Translations under genes and position numbers: made by a program
Shown here: positions 7,301 to 15,822 of the stretch, piece by piece
How the letters are laid out: the number at the start of each line of letters is the position of its first letter
Numbering within the stretch: position 1 is the stretch's first letter
From: a virus
IMG/VR virus record: IMGVR_UViG_3300042987_002731
Location: 1 to 46,607 of that record
Length of the DNA stretch: 46,607 nucleotides
Reading direction: 5' to 3' (one strand)
Notes under the pieces: model-generated
Seen by the model: the letters and a program-made list of their open reading frames with translations, nothing else
The model's database searches: none
Told to the model about the DNA's origin: nothing

Positions 7301-8352
7301 TGGCAACTCAGCAGATTGAATTTGAAGCGCCAAGTGGGATGACGCTCGTTGCAAAACTTTATGCGGCGGGTTCGGATACTATTGCTTACACCGCTTCGGC
7401 AGTAACAGAACAGACAAACCGAAAAGGTGTATATCGCGCTACATTTTCAAACGTAGCTGCAAATACTTATCAATTGGTTGCAACCAGTGGTGCGATTGGG
7501 GTAGCTACTTGGTGGGGATATGCTGAGAATACAGCAACTACTTTTCAATTTGCTGCTGCCGTTGGCGATCTTAATCCAGGTGCGGCTGGAGAAATTGCCG
7601 ATGCTGTTTGGGATGAACCGTATAGCCAACATACAACTGCTGGCACTTTTGGAAAATTGATTGACCTTATTCGTAAGGCAAACACTACCGTTGAAGGTGT
7701 TGTAACTTCGGCAATAACTCCAACAACAACTCAATTTTCAACAAACGTCAATTATCCAACAGGTGCGCTTGAACATTGCGTATTGTTCTGGGTTAATGCA
7801 ACTTCAATTAACGAGCAGAACAGTCCAATTTTAACTTACACTAATATCAATGGTGTAATCGTTGTTGAGGAGGCTTTTACGTCAGCTCCATCTGTAGGCG
7901 ATGAATTTTTGATTATTGCTGGTTCGCATGTTCATGCGATCAGTGACATAACTGGACCAATTCTTAATGTCCTTAGCACAACTCCAGCAACTGTTCTTCA
8001 ACCGGTCAGTCAGTCCAATCAGCGAATCGACATTATTCGCGGCGACACTTACAACGACATTCGTAAGCCAAAACTTCGATTTACAGTCTCGAAAAATTAT
8101 GCTGGTTGCACAATCACTTTGACTATTCGCCATCGGGTTACTGACGAAATCCTTTTAACAAAAACTGGTGCGGTTGATAGCGCTACGATTCTTAGCGTAG
8201 AATTGACTGGGACCGATACCGCTTTCTCCACTTTGCCTTTGGATGAATACGGTTTACACGTTTTTGATTTGCAAGCCACTGACGGTTCGAATAATCGTGA
8301 GACGATTATCCTCGGGGGCTCTGCTGTGCTGTCTTTAGACCAAACCCGATAG
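7300..8352 (+). CDS. Putative tail/baseplate-type structural protein, 350 aa
   Basis: The N-terminal half contains beta domains (IEFEAPSGMTLVAKLYAAGSD, then GVYRATF and ANTYQLVA). A helix, DAVWDEPYSQHTTAGTFGKLI, follows, as seen in many phage appendage proteins. The C-terminal about 110 residues (IIRGDTYNDIRKPKLRFTVS...TLTIRHRVTDEILLTKTGAV) resemble the Ig-like domain of BppU-type baseplate proteins. I infer a structural adaptor for fibres. The start is fixed by TAATG overlap. Confidence 0.6.
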   Translation: MATQQIEFEAPSGMTLVAKLYAAGSDTIAYTASAVTEQTNRKGVYRATFSNVAANTYQLVATSGAIGVATWWGYAENTATTFQFAAAVGDLNPGAAGEIADAVWDEPYSQHTTAGTFGKLIDLIRKANTTVEGVVTSAITPTTTQFSTNVNYPTGALEHCVLFWVNATSINEQNSPILTYTNINGVIVVEEAFTSAPSVGDEFLIIAGSHVHAISDITGPILNVLSTTPATVLQPVSQSNQRIDIIRGDTYNDIRKPKLRFTVSKNYAGCTITLTIRHRVTDEILLTKTGAVDSATILSVELTGTDTAFSTLPLDEYGLHVFDLQATDGSNNRETIILGGSAVLSLDQTR

Positions 8353-8359
8353 GTGAACT

Positions 8360-8614
8360 ATGAATGGGAAGTTTCTTGAACTGGTCAAGTGGATTGTCGC
8401 CAACAAGGATGCAATCATCGAGTTGATCGAACTGTGGAAAGCCATCGTCGGAGCTTTTAATCCGACTTCCGAAGGCGATGTTATCACCATGACCGCTGAT
8501 CAGGTCGAAGCGCTTGCCGACACCCCCGAGAAGAAAGAACTGGTGGAATACCTCAACGGCAATCCCCAGGATGCTGAGGCTTTGGTCGAAGTAATGAAAA
8601 AACTTGCCGAGTAG
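8360..8614 (+). CDS. Hypothetical small protein, 84 aa
   Basis: Mostly helical. The N-terminal part is hydrophobic and amphipathic (FLELVKWIVANKDAIIELIELW), the C-terminal part acidic (ADTPEKKELVEYLNG). It is the last gene before the terminator at 8633-8663, so it closes the first part of the structural transcript. No family recognised. Confidence 0.65.
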   Translation: MNGKFLELVKWIVANKDAIIELIELWKAIVGAFNPTSEGDVITMTADQVEALADTPEKKELVEYLNGNPQDAEALVEVMKKLAE

Positions 8615-8632
8615 CTACCTGTGACCGGCATG

Positions 8633-8663
8633 GCTAGGGTGAGATGCTTCACCCTAGCTTTTT
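8633..8663 (+). terminator. Rho-independent terminator
   Basis: GCTAGGGTGA (8633-8642) pairs perfectly with TCACCCTAGC (8649-8658), followed by TTTTTATTC. It separates the beta-rich structural genes from the protease cluster. It also shows that the protease frame does not begin upstream of it. Confidence 0.93.
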
Positions 8664-8686
8664 ATTCTTTTTATTCAGGTGAGACG

Positions 8687-10372
8687 ATGGAATACCGGAT
8701 ACCCGATGATACACTGATTGATGAGTTTCGTCCTGATTCCCGAGCCAGCTTATTAAATCGTTGGCCTTACACCGAGTTTGCTCAACTCAATGCAGAAGGA
8801 ATTGACGGCGAAGGTATTGTTGTTGGAATTAGCGATACCGGGCTTACTAATCACCCAGCATTCAAATATGCCAAGATTAAATCAACCAAAAATTACATCA
8901 GTGGTGGCACTAATGTTACTGATGATAATTCTCATGGTACTCATGTCGCTTCTTTGATTGCGGGATGGGAGTATGGGCCTGCGCCCAAAGCGACTCTGCG
9001 AATCAACAAAGTCTTAAATGCTCGGGGCTCTGGCGGAAGTGACGGGATCTCTCAAGCTCTCGTCGATTCGGCCAAAGATGGCTGCGACTTTGTGAATGCT
9101 TCTCTGGGCTCAAGTCCCGGCTCGGAAATGGCTTCAGACCGGCAAGCAATTAAGGATGCGTACAACGCCGGTCTGAGTCTTTACATTTGCGCTGCTGGCA
9201 ATGCTGGCTACAACGGAGCGAACACGATTGGGCCTCCCGGCAGCTACGACGAAGTGTGGACAGTCGGTGCCATCGGGCAAGACGGCAAAGTCGCGAACTT
9301 CTCAAGTGGCGGCAAAACCATTGATTCGGCCTGTCCCGGTCATCAAATCCCTGGTGCAAGTTACAAAGGAACCGGCGAAATCGTCATGTCGGGAACCTCG
9401 ATGGCAACACCGATTCAGACCGGAATCAACTGCCTGATTCAGCAGCGACGACTGCAAATCGGCTTGCCGAAGCTGATCGGCTACACCGAATGGCTTCAGT
9501 TCTTCAAGCAAGCTGGTTTCCTCAAGGACGAAGGAACTCCCGGCTTCGACCCTCGTTACGGCTACGGTGTCCCAATGATCAAAGAAATCATTGCTTGGCT
9601 AAAGAATCCGGTCGGCTTCGTCCTCATGTTCAGCCTGTGGGCAACCGCTGCAATGGCGCAGGACACCGTGATTCAAACCGTTCCATCTGAAGGAATCGTT
9701 TATCTTCAAGCTGAAAGTGCTGAAGTTTACCAAAACGAATCTGGTGCAATAATTTTGGCAAAAGGTCTTGCTCCGCAGCAAAAGCGAGGGGTCAGGATTA
9801 AAGTTGAAACTGGTTCGCCTTATTTGATTTTCGCTACCGACCAAAACAAAGTCGGCTTTAATCCAATCCAGTTGACCCAGCTTGAAAAAGACGTTTGGCT
9901 TTTGCTTGGCGACCCCGGCCAAAAGTTCAAAGTTATCGTCATTCGAACAAATAAAGACGGCAACCAGGAAATGAGTGTTCGCGATGTTGTCATCGAGGGG
10001 ACTCCCGCTCCGATAGAGCCACCAGTTGACCCCAAACCGCCGATTGACCCCAATCTCAAGGCTTGGTATGACCTTGCCTACAAAAACGCGATAGCGATTG
10101 ACGACAAGCCCACAGCGAAGGCTTTGGGCGAAGCCTACATTGCGGTCGCGGCAACTTTGACTACGGTAGACTTGAACGAAGCCTACAAAAAAGTTCAAAA
10201 AGTAAGAAGCGATGTTTTAGCAAAGCGACCTATCGAATCCCAACGTAAAAATTGGAATTCGTTACTAATTTTACTAGAAACCGAATTATCTAAAGCAAAA
10301 ATAATTGACGTTAAAGTTTATTCTGAAATTGTAAATCAAGTCGGTTTAGCTTTAACGGATGCTGCAAAATGA
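8687..10372 (+). CDS. Subtilisin-like (S8) serine protease with internal signal-like segment
   Basis: The start MEYRIPDDTL at 8687 has AGGTGA just upstream. Residues about 45-300 form an S8 peptidase with all three catalytic motifs: Asp in GISDTGLTNH, His in NSHGTHVASL, and Ser in SGTSMATPI. The domain ends near residue 305. A hydrophobic stretch FVLMFSLWATAAMAQ follows and looks exactly like a lipoprotein or signal-peptide region ending in AMAQ. A secreted-type domain and a Pro-rich linker (PIEPPVDPKPPIDP) lead to a helical tail. It may be a virion or lysis-stage protease. It looks like a fusion of a protease gene with a separate secreted-protein gene. Confidence 0.88.
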   Translation: MEYRIPDDTLIDEFRPDSRASLLNRWPYTEFAQLNAEGIDGEGIVVGISDTGLTNHPAFKYAKIKSTKNYISGGTNVTDDNSHGTHVASLIAGWEYGPAPKATLRINKVLNARGSGGSDGISQALVDSAKDGCDFVNASLGSSPGSEMASDRQAIKDAYNAGLSLYICAAGNAGYNGANTIGPPGSYDEVWTVGAIGQDGKVANFSSGGKTIDSACPGHQIPGASYKGTGEIVMSGTSMATPIQTGINCLIQQRRLQIGLPKLIGYTEWLQFFKQAGFLKDEGTPGFDPRYGYGVPMIKEIIAWLKNPVGFVLMFSLWATAAMAQDTVIQTVPSEGIVYLQAESAEVYQNESGAIILAKGLAPQQKRGVRIKVETGSPYLIFATDQNKVGFNPIQLTQLEKDVWLLLGDPGQKFKVIVIRTNKDGNQEMSVRDVVIEGTPAPIEPPVDPKPPIDPNLKAWYDLAYKNAIAIDDKPTAKALGEAYIAVAATLTTVDLNEAYKKVQKVRSDVLAKRPIESQRKNWNSLLILLETELSKAKIIDVKVYSEIVNQVGLALTDAAK

Positions 10373-10629
10373 CAACTCCAGCTAAAGAGCGAACCTTTAT
10401 TGGGCAAAAAGTTGACGAAACTGAATTAGCTCAAAAAATGGGTTTCGGCTATATCGAAACTTATCGAGAATGGGTGGCTTTCAAGAATTCCAAAAATGCT
10501 GACGACCAAGTTGCAATTTTGGTAGTTGACAAATTCAAATTGCAAGAACAATTATCTGCGATCATTCAGCATGTTATTCATCTTGAGTCTGAAATTGAAA
10601 AATTGAAAGCCCCTACCAAAGGAGATTGA
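10369..10629 (+). CDS. Hypothetical protein, 86 aa, helical
   Basis: The ATG overlaps the protease stop (ATGA), indicating coupled translation. The C-terminal half is a coiled-coil-like helix (KFKLQEQLSAIIQHVIHLESEIEKL). No domain is recognised. It lies in the small cluster between protease and terminase that may serve lysis. Confidence 0.65.
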   Translation: MTTPAKERTFIGQKVDETELAQKMGFGYIETYREWVAFKNSKNADDQVAILVVDKFKLQEQLSAIIQHVIHLESEIEKLKAPTKGD

Positions 10630-10630
10630 C

Positions 10631-11152
10631 ATGGTTCGTTCGTATGGTCTTTGCTTATTGCTGATTCTTTGCAGTTCAATTGCTTCCGCGCAGGTGTGCG
10701 AAAACGGAGTGTGTTATCCGTCTGCTATTTACCAGACAAGTATTTTGTCCGAACCGATTACTTACTCGACCGTTGAGTCGGAAGTGGTCGAATACTCATC
10801 TCCTGTGGTCACTCAAGGCTCTCGACGACCGCTTCGCAATATCTTCAGCCGCTTGCGAGCAAGGGTGCGATCAGTTCGCCAAGTGATTTTGCCGAGGCTT
10901 GCTCCGACGACTTGCGCCATCCCATCGGTTACTTTTCAAAATGTTTGCGAGTCTGAAATTCAATGCTCTGACGTTCAGACCATCGTGTTCTCAAGTTCAT
11001 CCCGTCCTTTGGAGCGAGTAGCTACAAAGAGGGCTCTGCGAGTGCAGGGGAGAATGACAGCGATGAAGAATTTTGCCGCGACTGGCGTTAATACTCGAAT
11101 GCAAAATTTGCTTTCTAGTATTTTTCCTAGGGCTTGGTTTAATCTTCGATAA
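10631..11152 (+). CDS. Secreted small protein with N-terminal signal peptide, 173 aa
   Basis: The first about 20 residues are a classic signal peptide (VRSYGLCLLLILCSSIASA, cleavage before QVCENG). The mature part starts with a Cys pair (CENGVCYP) and has a strongly basic middle (RRPLRNIFSRLRARVRSVRQ). The CxxGxC pattern after the signal peptide reminds me of short secreted proteins in Planctomycetota genomes; this is inference. It may act in the host envelope, possibly at lysis. Confidence 0.7.
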   Translation: MVRSYGLCLLLILCSSIASAQVCENGVCYPSAIYQTSILSEPITYSTVESEVVEYSSPVVTQGSRRPLRNIFSRLRARVRSVRQVILPRLAPTTCAIPSVTFQNVCESEIQCSDVQTIVFSSSSRPLERVATKRALRVQGRMTAMKNFAATGVNTRMQNLLSSIFPRAWFNLR

Positions 11153-11163
11153 GGGCATTGTGG

Positions 11164-11481
11164 ATGGACCTTTTCTTTTCTCTATTCGCTTTGATTCAAG
11201 AAATAGCAACTACTGCAACTCCAGCAGTTCCCGTAAATCACGGTGATGTTCAAGGGTGGGTGCAAGCTGGAGCTAGTGCTGGATTTTGCGGTTTAGCTTG
11301 GTATTTGATTGTTTACGGTCTGCCGGACATTCAGCAAAAATTTGATGAAACAGTAAAACGTCAACTCGATACGTTTGAACGAAACTTAAAAGACATTCGC
11401 GAAACGTATCAAGAAGAAATGCAAAACACTTGCCAAATTTACGAAAAGCATATTGAAAGATTGCTTTCGGAACGTAAATGA
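11164..11481 (+). CDS. Membrane protein with C-terminal coiled coil, holin-like candidate
   Basis: The ATG at 11164 has AAGGG eight bases upstream, better than a TTG six bases earlier. The 105-residue protein has two hydrophobic stretches (LFFSLFALIQEIATT and about residues 37-55, AGFCGLAWYLIVYGL) and a long charged helix (ETVKRQLDTFERNLKDIRET). The size and layout fit a phage holin or spanin-type protein, and it neighbours the protease and a secreted protein. The assignment rests on topology and context only. Confidence 0.55.
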   Translation: MDLFFSLFALIQEIATTATPAVPVNHGDVQGWVQAGASAGFCGLAWYLIVYGLPDIQQKFDETVKRQLDTFERNLKDIRETYQEEMQNTCQIYEKHIERLLSERK

Positions 11482-11984
11482 ACGCTTTTACGCCACCTAC
11501 ATTTACTTTTGCGAACGAGCTAGAAGATAAGCGTAAATTCGCTGAATATCTGCTTTATCACCCAAAAGAAACATGGGCGGCGGCAAGTTCGATTTATCCT
11601 GGCGATGTTGGGAGATGCGCGTACATTTCCCAGCATTGGCCGGGAGACTCGAAAGTCCTTGAGATTCAAAAAGAGCTTGTGGCAGAGCATGGCGAAGATG
11701 CCTTTCTTCCCACAAAGGCCGATGCGGCTCGCTCGATCTGGGACAGGGCTCAGAATTCTCCAGACGATGAAAACTATGGAAAATTGATGCGGCTTTATGC
11801 CGAAGTCCGAGGCTTTATCGAGAAGCCTCAGATCGTCAACAACAATAGTCAGAATAACCTGATTCAACGAGTCATGGTTATTTCAGACAATGGCGATGAC
11901 GATGAATGGAGAAACAGACTCTTAAATCAACAAAAAGCAATCACCTCAATCGAATATGATTCAAAAGAAAAAGATTCCGATTGA
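11478..11984 (+). CDS. Terminase small subunit-like protein
   Basis: This 168-aa protein directly precedes and overlaps the large terminase gene. It starts on an ATGA overlap. The pattern YISQHWPGDSKVLEIQKELVAEHGEDAFLPTKADAARSIWDRA...LMRLYAEVRGFIEKP is typical of small terminase subunits that recognise viral DNA and hand it to the motor. The end is acidic and Asn/Gln-rich (VNNNSQNNL, DNGDDDEW), likely the part contacting the large subunit. Confidence 0.8.
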   Translation: MNAFTPPTFTFANELEDKRKFAEYLLYHPKETWAAASSIYPGDVGRCAYISQHWPGDSKVLEIQKELVAEHGEDAFLPTKADAARSIWDRAQNSPDDENYGKLMRLYAEVRGFIEKPQIVNNNSQNNLIQRVMVISDNGDDDEWRNRLLNQQKAITSIEYDSKEKDSD

Positions 11985-13509
11985 AGTTGTTTGGCAACCA
12001 ATCCCCAACAGTTCTCAGTCTTTCGCGATTGACACAAGAGCCCATCACACTCTGTTTCATGGCGCTCGCGGTCCTGGCAAGACGATCACCCAACTGATGC
12101 GATTCCGCAAGCGTGTGGGCATGGGGTACGGTTCATTCTGGCGCGGGGTTATCTTCGACCGCGAATTCAAAAACCTTTCCGACCTGGTTGCCCAAGGCAA
12201 TCGTTTCTTTCCCCGTTTCGATGATGGCTGCGAGTGGAAGAAGTCAGCAAACGATTACAAATGGGTTTGGCCGACCGGCGAAGAATTGCTACTGCGGCAC
12301 GTTAAAACCATCGACGATTATGACTCATTTCACGGTCACGAATACCCGTTTATTGGCTGGAACGAATTAACCAAGCAACCGACTGCCGATCTCTACGACA
12401 AGTTCATGTCGGTCAATCGTAGCTCATTCATTCCCCAACAACACACTCCCAAAACACTTATTGGGGGTAAGGTTCGCTATTTGACAAGTGACGGCAATCC
12501 TCTCCCTTCAATTCCGCTGGAAGTCTTTAGCACGACCAATCCCAATGGACCTGGACACAACTGGGTCAAGCGACGATTCATTGATCCTGCACCTGCCGGT
12601 CAGATTGTTGAGCGAAAAATCGTGATGCACGATAGCTTGCACAACAAAGACATTGAGGTTATCCGAACTCAAGTTGCCATCTTTGGTAACTTTTTTGAAA
12701 ACCCATATCTTGATTCGGTTTATCGTGCTGGTTTGATGGAATTGTGCGAAAACAACCCAAATCTTTACGCTGCCTGGATTAAAGGCGATTGGGCTGTAAA
12801 TTCCGGTGGAGCAATTGACGATCTTTGGTATAACAACGTGCATGTTGTTGATCGTTTCAAAGTTCCTTCAAACTGGCTAATTGACCGGTCTTTTGACTGG
12901 GGATCAAGCCAGCCTCACGCTTGTATTTGGTGGGCCGAGGCTAATGGCGAAGAAGTAATTTTACCTAACGGTTCCAAGTTCAATCCGGTGCGAGGCAGTT
13001 TGATCGCCATTCAGGAACTTTACGGGACTGAAGCGATTGGAACCAATCGTGGAAATCGAATGTCGGCTAAAGATACTGCTCGGGAAATCCTGCGAATTGA
13101 ATCTGCTTTGAAGTCAGAGCAATGGATCGCTAGAACTCCAATGCCTGGACCAGCCGATAACTCAATTCGCGATGTTCGGGAAAGTGAAGTCGATACGATT
13201 GAGAAGTTGATGGCAGACCAAGGAATTCGCTGGACTGAGTGCGACAAATCGCCAGGTTCGCGGCTCAACGGTTTGCAACTTTTTCGAGATCGCCTACAAG
13301 CCTCAAAGGTAAAAGAAAAGCCGGGTATTTATTTCATGCGAAACTGTAAGGCTTGCATTGAAACTTTACCTGCCTTACCGAGAGATCCAAAAGTTCCTGA
13401 CGATGTTGATACTGACAGCGAAGATCATCTTTACGATGCGGTTCGTTATCGAGTATTGAAGGCAAATAACCGTTTTGCTGAAAAAATCAAAGTGCAATTC
13501 GCAAGGTAG
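11956..13509 (+). CDS. terL: Terminase large subunit
   Basis: The motor that packages DNA into the head. Walker A is GARGPGKT (residues 36-43), with the Walker B-like segment YPFIGWNEL near residue 125. The C-terminal nuclease half has FDWGSSQPHACIWW (catalytic Asp) and a final acidic DTDSEDHLYDAVRY. The length, 517 aa, is normal. It overlaps the small subunit gene by 29 bases, as usual. The module order terminase-portal-scaffold-capsid follows. Confidence 0.95.
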   Translation: MIQKKKIPIEVVWQPIPNSSQSFAIDTRAHHTLFHGARGPGKTITQLMRFRKRVGMGYGSFWRGVIFDREFKNLSDLVAQGNRFFPRFDDGCEWKKSANDYKWVWPTGEELLLRHVKTIDDYDSFHGHEYPFIGWNELTKQPTADLYDKFMSVNRSSFIPQQHTPKTLIGGKVRYLTSDGNPLPSIPLEVFSTTNPNGPGHNWVKRRFIDPAPAGQIVERKIVMHDSLHNKDIEVIRTQVAIFGNFFENPYLDSVYRAGLMELCENNPNLYAAWIKGDWAVNSGGAIDDLWYNNVHVVDRFKVPSNWLIDRSFDWGSSQPHACIWWAEANGEEVILPNGSKFNPVRGSLIAIQELYGTEAIGTNRGNRMSAKDTAREILRIESALKSEQWIARTPMPGPADNSIRDVRESEVDTIEKLMADQGIRWTECDKSPGSRLNGLQLFRDRLQASKVKEKPGIYFMRNCKACIETLPALPRDPKVPDDVDTDSEDHLYDAVRYRVLKANNRFAEKIKVQFAR

Positions 13510-13514
13510 CAATC

Positions 13515-15011
13515 ATGGCTCTGTCTTATTCTGACGTAATCTCAGTTTACTCGGCAACCAATTTGGTTAGCGAGCCTCGCGAAGAATTAAGTTATTTTCT
13601 TCCCAAATACGAATTGATTCGGGACGTTCTTGCTGGCGAATACGCTGTGAAGCGCAAGACGACAAAGTATCTGCCGATGCCGAATCCGAGCGACAAAAGC
13701 GAGGATAACATTTCCAGGTACGAGACTTACTTGCAACGGGCGATGTTTTACAACGTCACCAATCGAACTGTTCAGGGTTTGGTCGGTCATATTTTCTTGC
13801 GAGCGCCTGTCATGGACTTGCCGGAAAATCTTCAGCCCCTTGAAAGCAATGCTGACGGCAAGGGACTGACCCTCTCACAGCTTGCTAAAACTTGCTGCTA
13901 TCACACGCTTGCTTACGGTCGCTGTGGGTTACTTAGCGATTATCCGCGAACAGAATCGGTTGTCAGCGTTGCTGATATTCGCAACGGAAATGTTCAGCCT
14001 ACGATTCGCTTCTTTGCTCCTTGGGACATTGTGAACTGGGAGACAAAGATCATCGGCGGCAAAGAAAAGCTCACGATGGTAATTCTTCGCGAATACTTCG
14101 AGCAGCGATTGTCAGACACATTCAAAGTCGAAGTTTATGAGCAGTTTCGCGTTATCGACTTGGACGAAGGTGTTTGCAGAATCCGGCTTTACAATGTTGC
14201 CGACAAAGAGAATGTCGCCGTTGAAGAATTCATCGTTCGAGACGTTGACGGCAATCCGCTAACTGAGATCCCGTTTGAATTTATTGGTTCGGAAAATAAC
14301 GATGCGAAAGTCGATTCGCCTCCGATTTATGACATTGCGATTCTGAACATCGCTCATTACCGGAACTCGGCTGACTACGAAGAATCTATTTTCATGCTTG
14401 GTCAACCAACTCCGGTCTTTATCGGATTGACCGAAAGCTGGGTGAGCGAGATTCTTGGCGGGACGGTTTACTTGGGGGCAAGAGGCTCGGTTCCACTCCC
14501 ACCAAATGCAGATGCAAAGCTCCTTCAAGTAGCTCCGAATACGCTTGCTTATGAAGCCCTTGCTCATAAAGAAAAGCAGATGGTGGCTTTGGGGGCAAAA
14601 CTTGTAGAACAACGAAAGGTTCAGCAGACCGCGACCGAGGCTGAGATTCAAAACGCTTCTGAAACTTCGGTGCTGACCAATATCGCAGATAACGTCGAGT
14701 TGGCAATCATTGCCAGCCTGGCGAATTGCCAATCCTTTGTGGGCAATTCTGGTGAGATTAAATTCTCGCTCAACAAGAACTTTGATTTGACTGCCCTGAC
14801 TGCCGAAGAAATTCGCTGGTTGCTAGAATGCTACAACGGCGCGGGAATCGCCTTCACCGAACTTCGCCAAACACTTCGTCGTTCTGGCATTGCAACTCTT
14901 AACGATGACGAGGCTCGGGCAGCAATCGTTGCCGACATGGAAATGAAAAATGCGGTTCAGATTCAGCCTGTTGCCACTTCGGCACCGGTAGATGAACCAG
15001 ATGTTGTTTAA
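13515..15011 (+). CDS. Portal protein (DUF4055 type)
   Basis: This protein forms the dodecameric ring at the capsid vertex where DNA enters and the tail attaches. Length 498 aa, five bases after terL. Recognisable segments are RYETYLQRAMFYNVTNRTV followed by GLVGHIF, the CCYHTLAYGRCGLLSDYP region, and a long C-terminal helix with many Gln/Glu. These match the DUF4055 portal family of siphoviruses. The context between terminase and scaffold supports it. Confidence 0.9.
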   Translation: MALSYSDVISVYSATNLVSEPREELSYFLPKYELIRDVLAGEYAVKRKTTKYLPMPNPSDKSEDNISRYETYLQRAMFYNVTNRTVQGLVGHIFLRAPVMDLPENLQPLESNADGKGLTLSQLAKTCCYHTLAYGRCGLLSDYPRTESVVSVADIRNGNVQPTIRFFAPWDIVNWETKIIGGKEKLTMVILREYFEQRLSDTFKVEVYEQFRVIDLDEGVCRIRLYNVADKENVAVEEFIVRDVDGNPLTEIPFEFIGSENNDAKVDSPPIYDIAILNIAHYRNSADYEESIFMLGQPTPVFIGLTESWVSEILGGTVYLGARGSVPLPPNADAKLLQVAPNTLAYEALAHKEKQMVALGAKLVEQRKVQQTATEAEIQNASETSVLTNIADNVELAIIASLANCQSFVGNSGEIKFSLNKNFDLTALTAEEIRWLLECYNGAGIAFTELRQTLRRSGIATLNDDEARAAIVADMEMKNAVQIQPVATSAPVDEPDVV

Positions 15012-15040
15012 TTGGTTAGTAACCACGAAAGGTAGTACCT

Positions 15041-15811
15041 ATGCCCCTGAAAGCTAAAATTTCCGATTCCGATTTTCAATCTCTTGATGAAAGTCTGAAG
15101 TCTTTGTACGTCAAAGAAGGAAACGACTACAAAATCGACATTGAAGGTTATGTTGTCGAAAAAGACCCTGCTGCTCTCCTGAATGCTAAGGAGCATGAAA
15201 AACGACTTCGCCAAGAAGCTGAGTCAATGTTGAAAAAGCTACAAGAGGAAATCAAAGGCCAGCAAGATGCTTTGAAAAAAGCTCAAGAAGAAGCAGAATT
15301 GGAAAAAGCCCGTAAGTCGGGTGATATTTCTTCTATTCAAAAATCGTTTGAAACAAAGATCGCTGAAATGCAAAAGCAGCAAAGCGATCAGCTTACTCGA
15401 TACCGCGAAGCTGTTGCCAAAGCTGAATTGGATCGAGTCGCGAATCAAATTGCAGGAAAAATTGGTGTTGATGCCAATGCTGCCACTTTACTTTTACCGC
15501 ATGTTAAAGCTCGACTCCAAGCTGACATGAATGAGGATTTGCCAAAAATCCGAGTATTAGATTCTAACGGTGAATTATCAATTGGTAGCGTTGACGATTT
15601 GCAAAAGGAGTTTATTGCAAATCCAGCCTTCGGTGCTATAATCGTCGGCAGCAAAGCGACAGGTGCCAGTGGTCACGGTAATGTCGGAGGCGCGAAAGTT
15701 TCGACGCAAGGCAAAAAATTCACCGATTTTTCTGCATCTGAATTGTCTCAGATTCGCAAGGAAAACCCCCAAGAATACGAGCGTCTAAAACGCGATACCC
15801 TCACTAAATAA
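15041..15811 (+). CDS. Capsid scaffolding protein
   Basis: Length 256 aa. The middle (residues about 45-140) is an unbroken charged coiled coil (EHEKRLRQEAESMLKKLQEE, then QQDALKKAQEEAELEKARKSG). The end is a small acidic and basic tail. This is the usual composition of phage scaffolds, and it sits directly before the major capsid gene. It should be lost on maturation. No protease motif is visible. Confidence 0.88.
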   Translation: MPLKAKISDSDFQSLDESLKSLYVKEGNDYKIDIEGYVVEKDPAALLNAKEHEKRLRQEAESMLKKLQEEIKGQQDALKKAQEEAELEKARKSGDISSIQKSFETKIAEMQKQQSDQLTRYREAVAKAELDRVANQIAGKIGVDANAATLLLPHVKARLQADMNEDLPKIRVLDSNGELSIGSVDDLQKEFIANPAFGAIIVGSKATGASGHGNVGGAKVSTQGKKFTDFSASELSQIRKENPQEYERLKRDTLTK

Positions 15812-15822
15812 GGATTTAGCTA

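Noticed and set aside
8621-8686. Longer N terminus for the protease
   Set aside because: It would lie in the terminator 8633-8663; the ATG at 8687 has AGGTGA just upstream.
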